A stretch of DNA of 64,000 nucleotides from Cheilinus undulatus (taxonomy: Eukaryota > Chordata > Actinopteri > Labriformes > Labridae). This document shows positions 54,531 to 64,000 of this stretch, piece after piece (within the stretch, counting starts at the first letter, position 1; every line of letters starts with the position of its first letter). The position numbers and the translations under genes are program-made. The notes under the pieces were generated by a model that made no database searches, was not told the DNA's origin, and worked only from the letters and a program-made list of their open reading frames with translations. The DNA lies in the NCBI RefSeq assembly GCF_018320785.1, contig NC_054876.1, positions 17,878,212 to 17,942,211 of the forward strand, written 5' to 3'.

Positions 54531-57500
54531 CTGTAAACACAAACAGCATATTATATAATCATAAGGCACAATAAGAGATACACTTTCACTGTAAGGAGTT
54601 ATGAACTAAATGATCTGTTGAAGTATTAAAATGTGAGCAGGCTGCATGGATTTAAACAATGTGGATGGACTGATTAATCTGTTCATTTTTTCATTTTTTA
54701 TTCCCTTTAATTCTGACACATAATGCAAATATTTGCTGGGCTTCAACTCTTGCTCATGTACACTGAAAGAAAGAATGTAATCATGGCTTAGAAAAATATG
54801 TTTTTGCCGTCTATAACATCTAACTTTTAATGCCTTGCTTACATGTTGTCAAAGCAAGAAAATCAATTACAGCTATATTGTACCATTCATGCACTATATC
54901 ATTAATTAAGATTCAATTTAAGACCAGCGTAAGTCTAATTAGAGTGCATAGTACCATAACCCTGTAATCCTTCCAGCTAAATTGAATACATCCATGATTA
55001 GGTTAGTTTTTTACTTGTCTGCCTGTGCAGTTTAATATGTTTGTCCTGTATTTGATCTGTTAGTCTGCATAGGTTTTAATAACACATGGGTGGTTTTACC
55101 ATCAGGCAGAGGTAGGTAGTTGCCTGGGGTCTCATGCTCCAAGGGGCCTTGAGGCATGGGCAATGGTGTGCATCAAATATGAGGTATACATCAAGAATTA
55201 TTTCAGTAATTAACATGAGCATTTAAAATGTAAATAAGGGGTCCAATATGCACAAAATAACATCAAAATAGAGTTTGATGGTCCAAGAAAATAAGTGGAA
55301 AAGATGCCTGGACCGCCTCCTGAGCTCAAACTCATCAAAAAGCCCCACTGTTTCATTGTGTAAATTAAAATATAGCAAGGTAGATCTATAGAGGAGTATT
55401 GAATCCATAAATATTACATAAATGTGGGAAAAGAGGCATGAAATTGATTGATAAAATCAGGATTTGTGGATGTTACACCTGTACTGTGCATATATTCCTT
55501 ATAAGTTACACCCCACCTCGAGACTTTGAGTTGTATTGTTACTCAAATAAGATGAAGTAAAGAAGTTTGCTTGTTCACTTTTGTCCTGTAGTTATTGTCT
55601 TTGGCTTTCCTAATTGAAGTGGTGTCCTCACTAGCTGTAAATGCTTTTAGCAAAATGGAGAAGGATCTCTTTTTCTTCTCTGCCTGGAGCATCCATTACC
55701 AAAACCTCTATGTACACATGTTAGATATAAAGAGAAATAGTTAATTCTTAAAGGAGCAGATTTCAGAAATATTTAAAGCAATTTTTGGCCCTTAAAAAGA
55801 GGATGTTTTCTCTTCATTGCCTTCCTTTCCTTAAAGTTCCCACTTAACCTAATAAATCCCTCTGTGATCTGATTGGCTGCTCTGCTGTGATTGGTACTCT
55901 TAATCAAAGTGAGTCAGACTTTCTGCTGTAGCTAAGACGCTCTCTTATCCCTGGACAAAGTAATTGCTCTAAGAATGGATGAACCTACTGAGTGTCCATG
56001 TTGACTTATTGTTTTTACTTTCACCACTTATTCTGGTCTTGACCATATTCATGTAGCTGTTTTCAACATAAACCTTACCAAACTACAGCAGTTTTTAATT
56101 CGAACAACTTTCTCAATTCAACAGCATTGCTTGGTAAGGTCAAAGAGGGCCTTCTAATGCTTCGTTAGGTTTACAAATGAATGGGGATGCAGGATATTGG
56201 GTTACTGGTGTTTGATACAAATTCATTTTCAGTGTAGTTCAGACCTAAAACTTAATTCCTTACACACAAGTCAAAGTTTAAAGATAAACAAATCAACAAA
56301 TTTCCGTCCTTAAATTCATTTTTAAGTGTAAGGAATGATGATGAATAAAGAAAAAGACTTCAGCTGAAGTAGGTCTGTTGGTCCAGTCTTAAACTCCACT
56401 ACTTTGATCATATAACCAATGTTTACAGCCAATACAGGCAGATTTTTATAGCCTTAATTTCAACAGAAATGTTCATATCTGCTGATATGGATAATTCACT
56501 ATTTTAGGTTCACTTTTTAATTTTTCAGTTATACATCCAGCACACAAAGGATACACAAAGCAAACAAGAACAGCGACGATCAAATGACAAATACAATCAG
56601 TGATTAATCCTGTTAATAAGTATGATCTCAATATCAAGACGATAGTAGTTATGTTTTTTTGTCACAATTAGGCAGTTCAAGTTCGAAGGACTAAAATTTG
56701 TTGATTTGTTCATCTTTAAACTTTAAATTGTCTGTATTAAGGACTGAAGTTTTAGGTATGGACTACATTTAGATACCAGTTTCAATATCAGCTAAAATGT
56801 CTTTGTAAATATCTTTGTATTATATATCAGCAAAATATCCAATAACATCCCTGCATATCTTCTCATGTCAATCCATAGAAATTTAAATATTAAGGAAACT
56901 TGTCTGCTATAACTTTGCTACTACAGGCAGACATAAGTTCTTGGCCTTTTGTGATTTTTTAGTTTCCACAGTCAGATTGTTTCAGCTCTGGTGATAGCTT
57001 TTAGGGCTGGATGATATGGTTTAAACATTCAATTCAGGTTTTTCCACAACAAACTCAATTTACAGTTTTGATTGTGTTTTTTTTTCTTTTTAAATGAAAA
57101 AGAAACTACTCAAACTGGTTTAATTTAATTTTTAATAACAACTTGTCACCAAAATTAACAGAATTTTCTTTTACAGGTTCAAGTGTGAGCTTGTCTTTAA
57201 AAGTTAATTACATCGACACTCAGGCTCAAAAAGTTTTTATCTGGAAAAAACAAAGTAATGCTTTTTTTGATGATCTATGCATGTAAACAAGGACATCTGA
57301 AGATTATTGATTATTTCTGTATTTGAATATGATTGCCTGTCATTTCTGCACTAAATCAGTAACAGATGAAAATGTGACCAAAACTACCTTTAATTTTAGT
57401 TTCTATTAAAGGTATCCAGAGTGAGTGATATGATTGGTCATAAAATATGGTTGTATTGTGTTTACCAGTCTTTATGCTAAGCAAAATGTAATTTAGCTGA

Positions 57501-60500
57501 TTGGCTCTATAGCTAATTATATCATGGTATATGATGGATATGTTACCTTTCTGCTTCACCATCAATCATGTTAGCACATAGGCTTTTCCTGCCATAGAAC
57601 TAGGTTGAGCTAACTAGCCTCTAATGCTAGCTCACACATGCAAATACTGGCCTTCTTTATAAGTTTTAATGTGAAACTGAAAGAAAAAAAAAATCCCAAA
57701 ATAGCATGATATTGCTATTTGTCACATTGAACATGACTTAAAATGTATGCCATGTGCTCGTTTATGTTACAGAGGCCTTGTGTTGGTATTTTCATCTTTT
57801 GTAGCTGCTACTCCCATACTGTAGCTTAGCCACAGCTTCACCAAAATCCTCACCAGCCTTTATCCGGTCAGTCTCTCACAGGCACCCAGAGGCCTGGCTG
57901 TGAAGTTACCTTCCATTCTTGCTCTAAATACAGTAATATGTTTGTTTTGACAACGGGCTGATAACGCTGGATCTCTCCAGGGAGCTGTCCTCTTTACAAC
58001 AGGACGACACTGCTGGTGAGAGTGTGGCAGAGCCGAGTGTTCAGCTGCCACATGGAGCGTCATACAAAGAGAGGACAGGACTGTTGCATAAAGGCTGAAC
58101 TTTGATATGAATTCAGAACTAAAGCTGATGAAAGCAGCTTTAAAAACATCGTCCTTGATGAGATATTAAGGTAGCTCCAGAGCTGAATCCTGTGCTTTGT
58201 TTATGTTAGATGTTCCTGACTATTGTACCTGGTGTCTCTGCAGTGAAATATTGGCTGCACTTGTGCCCAGGACCTGGTTGTGGAAAAGATCCAGCAGTCC
58301 TTTTAAAGTAACAGACACAGAGGGTGAGTCATGGCTAAAGCCTTTACTCTGACACTGTGATTCTTTGTGAAATGTCAGACACAGAGGCTCAGATGGACTG
58401 AGGAATAAAGGGAGCTCAAGGCCTCACAGAGCTGAGCTATGATATTCTTCATTCCTCACACATTTCTCCAGGTTTTTCTCCTTCTCTGTTAGTCTTTCAG
58501 TAAAACCAGCTCTCTTAGAAAGAAGTCTGTACACTTTGTTCATCTGTGATCTGTTTCTTTCCACTCCCACATGTTGAATTGTTTTGCATCAGGTGGGCAA
58601 GCGGCCAGAATCCCCCACCCTCCGGTGCACTGGAGCTCAGTATTGTGTCTCCAGATATTACATAACTGTGCAGCTATGCATCTGCCTTGTGCTTGACCCA
58701 GTAGAGAGGCTTCCTCCCTTTTTTTTATCTTGCATTGTTTTCATCAGTAATGTAGAAGTTTCTGTTACACAGGAAAGGAACAGACCTAACTATTAAGGCT
58801 GGGGTAGAAAGTCAGCACTACATTGAGAGAAAGATTGAGTTTATGGCATACCTGCAACTTATTTTTACACAAAATGTACCATCAGATAAACTCTGATATA
58901 TCAAGACAGCTGTTCTCTTTATGGAATTGGTGCTATAGTGTGTCAGGTTGGTTGTTTCTTCAGTTAGCTAAATTAGCTCAGTTGGGTTCAAGTCACAAAA
59001 ATACCTTAAACCTACCAGTATGTAAACACATATTTATGCATTATTACAACTACAGATTCTTTGTTACATGTTGGCTTACTGCAGTAGTTTCAAGGTATGT
59101 GTACTTTAACAGAGTATTTTCTGGCTACTTCTATCCCCCACATATTGCACCTATGCGAAAGCTCAAATCCACCAATGGAGACAGCAAATATGACTTTCTA
59201 GGTATCCTGAATTGAGATGTACAAACTTATTTTAATAGCAAATTTAATTTCAAGATATATGAGAAGAATTTGCTAGGCCAGTTGGCAAAAGTTTTTCAAA
59301 CAACGAGAAATTCGGGCCTCATTTTTGTGTTTTATATCTTGAGATGAGATGTTTACCGGGACTTGTTTGGTGAATTTGGCTTCAAATAGGTGTCATTATG
59401 TATTTTTTGAGTTTTGAGTTACTGCATGAACAAATCCTTTCTCACATGTAGGCCTACTTTAGTTAGATGCTTAAAAAAGACTCAAATGCCAAAAGAAGTA
59501 TCTATTATAAAGTTAAATTGACTGTCATTACTGAATGTCAATGTCAGTGAAGTTTTTTAAAAGTGTTATAGGTTATTTTAAGTAGTCATGATGTGGGGAT
59601 TTTAAGCTTTTATATAAAACAGACATTTAATAGATATCCCACAGCAACAGTAACAGAAGAGACTGACACCCAAAATTGGAAACTTTGTCTCACTTTCCAA
59701 AAATTTAGCTCAAACTCCCAAAACAATCTAGCTGTACCCCGTTCATTTCTGACAGCCAGTCTTACAGATTATTCATCTGAGACACTGTTATCTCAGAACA
59801 GAAATACATGCTAAAACTTTAGAAATAAAATTAGATTTCTGTTCTTCTGTTTTGTGTTAAGGTAAGGGCTAGTATACCAGAAGTTAAAAGTCAAAACACT
59901 TGACCTGCAAATCTGGTTACTACCGAAGCTAAAGCTAAGTGCACAAAGCAGCTACGTAAGCTATGATTCACGTTGTAGCGTGTAGCTAAATTACCTTTAG
60001 CTATGTTTGTCAAAGCTCCCATTGCTCGAGCTAACTTTGCTGTAGATAACAAAGCGACGTAGCTAACGTAACTAAAGCTAGGCTCACAAAGCAGCTATGC
60101 AAGCTATGTAGATGTGTTATCTGCATAGCTATGTTTGCTGAAGCTAACATTTCTAAGGCTAATTTAGCTACATTGGCTAATGTAGTAATGTTAATAATGA
60201 AGCTAGCATAGCTACATTAGCTTTAGCTAAAGAAGCTAAAGTCTGTCTGTGTAACTGCTCCTTAAACAGGTTTATGATTTAATCCCAGATTAGACCTCTG
60301 CTCTTTTTCTCTCTTTTATTCATAAAATGTTTCTTAATCTTTAATGTTTTAAATGTGGTTGTTTCATGACTTTAATGGTTTAGATGGGAGCTTGGCAAGA
60401 TGGATTCACCAGTGAGAAACACGGAAACAGGCGCATCCATCTGCTTTGCAAGGTTAGGAAAGCGTTGTTTACGGCATTTCCTTTTCGAGGCATACGGTGT

Positions 60501-61850
60501 CTCAGATGAACTGTTTGCTGTAATTTCCTATGACACAGATGCTGCTTTTTGAAAAGCTTCAGCACTTTTTCATAATGTTGATCATTTAAATAACAAAGGG
60601 TGCACAGTTCTGAAACACCTCCATCAAAATATATAGGAGGAAAGTTTTGACAGCCTTAATTCGAAGCTTTAATGGGTCCTTTTTCTAATTGTTGATTACA
60701 ACAACATGACAGGGCGAAAGGAGGCTGTGTTGGATATGATATCTTCTCATGGGGCCCAGAAATCATGGTGACACCCCCGTACACTAAAGACATTACAACA
60801 GACAAAATGGTGAATCTGAACTGTGGTGGACAGGGAAAGGTGTATAGCAGAGAAATAGAGCATTTAGGGAACAGCGGAAAGATGTCTCTCTCTCCTCTTG
60901 AAGCAAAGTGAATGCCTTTTTAGAGAAATGTGACATCGGATGCAGCCTTTTAGAGTGACGCTTCATTTGTACATATTCTTGCATCATTTCTGCCCTTCTT
61001 CTTTGTCCTTTTTTCTGTCCTTTCTCTGGCTTTCTTTTCTTTTTTTTAAATTCATTTTTGCCTTTATTGTTTTGACAGTTGAAGACAGACGCATTATTTT
61101 ATTGTTAAAGAGACCAGAGGATGGTTTGCAGCAAGGGACCAAGGGTCAAAATGTGTATATCTTTATAAATGAGGTACTCTAATTAAACTCGGATAAGCTG
61201 GCACTCCTCCTTTTTCATTTTTACTTCAGCTTTATTTTTGCAGACGTATATGCTCCTGTATAATAGTGCAAAGTTTTTATGTACTTGTCCCACCTTTTCA
61301 TTTGGATTAAACATCTGTACTTATCTATCCTCAGAACCCACCCTAACCTCCTAAATGAGACATTGTGATCTCAAATTTCTGAAAGTTTCATAAGTGTAAT
61401 TTTATTTTATTAAAAAAGTGGTTGTGGTTCGAACCTCAGATGGATTAAATACAACTGACAGGACAAAACAAACATGATTAAAAGGGCATCATTACAGAAG
61501 CTGTATGCATTTTATGTTCCCCTGTATCCTGTGAAAATGAGTACATTGTGGTTGTTTTCTAAAGATCTTGAAAAATTTAGTTATCATGAGAAATCCAGCT
61601 TAATTATCCCAAGATAATGAGATAAAAAAGTCGAGATCTGGAGAGAAAAATACCTAAATTTACCCGTTATCTCAGCAAAACAGAGCAAGCTAGTGTATGG
61701 ATGCATGCCCACTCAGGGCTCAACTCATCAACTCAGTCCTGACCCACCAGTTACCCACCAGGCACCACTAGGATAAACCAGTTATGTAGGTTTTGATGTC
61801 TTTTATCAGCATGTAAAGTAGAATGAAGTAAAGGAGAAAAGAGCACTGAC
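54531..61850 (-). other. hspb1: hspb1 intron 1 (7.3 kb)
   Basis: Bounded on the minus strand by the donor GTCAGT (61845-61850) and the acceptor TTTACAG. Contents: a hAT-like start (tagggctggatgatatgg) near 57004 without a clear partner and the AGCTA-rich tract at 59.9-60.25 kb. The rest is AT-rich and unrecognised. No frame inside looks coding. Confidence 0.88.
59920..60250. repeat. AGCTA-rich degenerate tandem repeat
   Basis: AGCTA/TAGCT words are very dense. A unit of about 135-140 bp seems duplicated: ctaaagctaagtgcacaaag at about 59929 followed by agctatgtttgtcaaagct matches ctaaagctaggctcacaaag at about 60071 followed by agctatgtttgctgaagct. It ends in short gctaa repeats (tagctttagctaaagaagct). 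Confidence 0.75.
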
Positions 61851-62271
61851 CTGTGATCTCCACCACGCCGTCCTTGGTTTTGACCACCAGCTCCTCAGGT
61901 GAGAAGTGGTTCACGTCCAGGGACACCTTCCAGTTGTCTTGGGTCTGCTTGATCTCTGACATGCCGCTGCTCATCTGGCGGGACAGGGCACGAGCCTGCT
62001 GGGCCATCATGGCGTTTGGGTACATCATGGAGGGCATCATCGGAGTGTGGGGCATCATCGGAGTGTGGGGCATCATGGAGGAGATCTCTGGGGCCAGGAT
62101 GGAAGGCCGCAGGTACCCTGGCCACTGGGTGCTGGGGAATGAGGCAAAGTCTTCAGGCAGAGCGGGCATACCGAAGGCCTGGTCGAAGATGCGGCTGTTC
62201 TGGTGCCAGTCCCTGAAGGGGTCCCAGCTGGGGGTGCGCATCAGGGTGAAAGGAATACGTCTCTCAGTCAT
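61851..62271 (-). CDS. hspb1: Heat shock protein beta-1 (Hsp27), coding exon 1 (residues 1-141)
   Basis: Small heat-shock protein, an ATP-independent chaperone that forms large cytosolic oligomers, holds unfolding proteins and protects actin. The ATG at 62271 (context CACCATGA, A at -3) opens [20 protein letters not shown], with the conserved WDPF motif at residues 16-19. Kinase sites of mammalian Hsp27 are kept: S15 in LMRTPS, and S97 and S101 in [14 protein letters not shown] (MAPKAPK2-type L-x-R-x-x-S). The alpha-crystallin domain starts near residue 113 with [20 protein letters not shown]. Unusual is a tandem [12 protein letters not shown] at residues 66-77. The exon ends in the donor ACAG|GTCAGT, inside the Gly141 codon. 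The full protein is 212 residues, near the usual 200-210. Position beside ywhag, as in human, supports hspb1 over other hspb paralogues. Confidence 0.97.
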
Positions 62272-62405
62272 GGTGCTGTGTTTTGGCGGTGGAGGAGTGC
62301 TGCTGGAGCGAGGAGCTGCTGGCTGCAGAAGGAGAACCCTGTTGCCTCTCTGAAAAGGTTTTCCTGGCGTGCTGTGTGCCTCTCAGCTGTGAGCTTTTAT
62401 ACACG
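62272..62405 (-). promoter_or_regulatory. hspb1: hspb1 core promoter and 5'UTR
   Basis: On the minus strand TATAAAAG lies at 62394-62401, about 123 bp before the ATG, predicting transcription from about 62365-62375 and a 5'UTR near 95-100 nt. I did not find a perfect three-unit nGAAn heat-shock element in the next few hundred bases upstream; single GAA/TTC units are present. Confidence 0.7.
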
Positions 62406-63156
62406 CTGACACCACCCTGCCAACAGAGCCCTCCCCTCTGACTCCAGACCCCTCCACGTTTTTATGGAAAGTACTAGACAGTCTATTTGTGGCAGGCCTG
62501 GAGCACTGGAAAGGAATCCAACAGGAAGGCCCTCCCCAACAGCAGCTGACCAGTGCTCTGTTATACTGCCCTGCCTCCTTCTGCTCTGGCTAATCCCCCA
62601 CTCCTCCTCTATCTGGACGTCCCAAAGAGCCAGAAGAATCTGTTAGGCTGCTGGGAAGCTGACCAGGCCTGCAGATAAAGCTCAGATAATACTTACATGC
62701 TATTTCTAACATGACACTGTATATGCCATACTGTCCCATACAGGACAGAATGTACCATGCTATTATCAGCCCAGTATTAAGTACACAGTGATGATAGATT
62801 GTAACATGTATGAGATGGAACATGCATGAGATGGAACAATGCACGCACACCCTCAAACCAAGCAGCTGCCTCCATGTTGGTGATATGACATAAAGCCCTC
62901 CTCAATGACCACTTGAAGCTGGCTCCAAAAGAAAGTTTCCAGCTAGACTCTGAATTAAAACAAACATAAAGACATAAAGAAAACAAGGTTTAGGTATTTT
63001 TGACCGTTCCTCTAAATCAGCTGTACACTGGTTGGATTAATGTATGTCACTCTTTTAAACCTTGGTAACGCTAACATTTTTCAAAATTAGAAACCCCAAC
63101 ATCGTGTAAATTGTGATTAAAAACAATGCTGTGATTTGCAAATCCCAATCAACATA
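62406..63156. other. hspb1 upstream region
   Basis: Moderately GC-rich for the first 250 bp, AT-rich after that. It probably carries hspb1 regulatory sequence, but no specific site can be supported. No gene seen. Confidence 0.4.
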
Positions 63157-64000
63157 CAGTGCATTTGGAAAGTATTCAGACCCCCTTCTCTTTTTTTCAG
63201 TATTCCTTTGTTGCCGCCTGACGCTACAGCTGGTGTATTCTCATGAATCTACGCTCAGTATCCCATCATGACAAAGTGAGAACAATTTTTATTTTTATTC
63301 TAATTAACTGAAAATATAAAAACTAAAATATCACATTGATATAGGTATTCAGACCCTTTGCAAAAGCACTTAAATTTCACTAAGGTTCCTCCTCAGGATG
63401 GAGTCCATCTGGAGAGGCACACACCTCTCAGTGGAAGCCCTCACAGCTGACAATGCATATCAGAAAGGTCAAAAAAGCTGCCTGCACAGCTCTAAGACAG
63501 GATTGTTGCAAGGCACAGATCTGGGAAAGACTTTAAGAAAATTCCTGTCGCACTGAAAGTTCCCAAGAATACAGCGGTCTCCATCATTCTCAAACGGAAG
63601 AAGCTTGGTACAACTAGGATTCTTCCAAGAGGTGGTTGCCTGGTCAAACTGGCTTGTATTTGGAGGTTTTTTGAGGACTCCAAAATGGCTTTCAAGTTTT
63701 TAGCACCAAGTAGAGGTTTGCGTAGCCACTCTACGAGAAGTCCAGATCAGTGGAGGGCAGCAGCTGCAGACCTGTGTACCCTCTTCTCACAGAAACTCTG
63801 GAGCTCAGTCAGAGTGACCATCAGGTTCTTATTTACCTCTCTGACTAAGGCCTTTCTCTCCCTGATTCGTCAGTTTGGCCAGGTGACCAGCTCTTGAAAA
63901 AGCTTGGTTATGCCAAGGTTCTTCCATTTGAGAATTATGGAGGCCGCTGTGCACTTGGAAACCTTCAGTGTAGCAGAAAAGTCTTCCCCAGATCTGTGCG
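63157..64000. mobile_element. Tc1-like element, head-to-head dimer of two 5' halves (cut by window end)
   Basis: The left end cagtgcatttggaaagtatt at 63157 follows TA (63155-63156), typical of fish Tc1 elements. On the plus strand 63520-63656 encodes ALKVPKNTAVSIILKRKKLG then TTRILPRG, the second HTH of a Tc1 transposase, preceded by 5'-leader-like sequence (gaggcacacacctctcagtg, ctcacagctgacaatgc). From 64000 down to about 63690 the minus strand encodes the same HTH (KVSKCTAASIILKWKNLG) and what follows it (ALVREVNKNLMVTLTELQS). Two inverted 5' parts thus meet near 63660-63690. Stops and shifts make both copies inactive. The right terminus lies beyond the window. Confidence 0.8.

Noticed and set aside
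58823..59215. 130-codon frame in hspb1 intron 1
   Set aside because: AT-rich sequence with no recognisable motif, on the strand opposite to the host gene.
61768..61850. Extension of the hspb1 exon 1 frame past 61851
   Set aside because: The frame runs into the intron. A GTCAGT donor at 61850 and exact continuation in the exons at 54467-54530 and 51817-51970 fit the family.
61853..62353. 166-codon plus-strand frame over hspb1 exon 1
   Set aside because: Antisense shadow of the Hsp27 N-terminus. The minus-strand frame has the WDPF and alpha-crystallin motifs and matching splice sites.
62406..62760. Heat-shock elements upstream of hspb1
   Set aside because: GAA and TTC words occur but not as a clean alternating run of three nGAAn units, so no site is claimed.

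Overview
This is a window of a ray-finned (teleost) fish nuclear genome. It is AT-rich, intron-rich and loaded with Tc1-like, hAT-like, tRNA-SINE and LINE-tail repeats of the kind common in fish. Three genes can be supported, in the order ssc4d (+), ywhag (+), hspb1 (-). The same three genes lie together in the same relative orientation near human HSPB1-YWHAG-SSC4D on 7q11.23, so this is a conserved vertebrate synteny block.

Layout. 1-469: end of the last intron and the terminal SRCR-domain exon of ssc4d, then its 3'UTR to about 1 kb. 1-7.8 kb: intergenic DNA with LINE-tail scraps, a diverged tandem duplication (5.08-6.24 kb) and a Tc1 transposase fossil. 7.8-38.1 kb: ywhag (14-3-3 gamma), two coding exons (8051-8137 and 35954-36610) split by one 27.8-kb intron, joining to a complete 247-residue protein. 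The intron holds a CpG-rich stretch just after exon 1, a full-length dead Tc1-like element, deletion derivatives, hAT-like MITEs and a tRNA-derived SINE. 38.1-51.3 kb: the interval between the convergent ywhag and hspb1, with another dead Tc1-like element, LINE tails, a TTAA-flanked 699-bp element, a low-complexity GCCACTTTT tract and a foldback MITE. 51.3-62.4 kb: hspb1 (Hsp27) on the minus strand, three coding exons joining to a complete 212-residue protein, with unusually large introns (7.3 and 2.5 kb) and a TATA box upstream. 63.16 kb to the end: a Tc1-like element that seems to be two 5' halves joined head to head.

The genes are ordinary housekeeping, stress and scavenger-receptor genes and do not form an operon or a joint pathway. 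14-3-3 proteins bind phosphoserine partners and Hsp27 is a phosphorylation-controlled chaperone, but nothing here shows co-regulation.

I found no previously undescribed system. The items most worth a second look are the head-to-head Tc1 dimer at the right edge, the TTAA-flanked element, the foldback element, the 18-bp in-frame duplication in hspb1 and the repeat-inflated hspb1 introns. Repeat families were named from remembered consensus features without any search, so family names are less certain than the terminal-repeat structures, which can be read directly.
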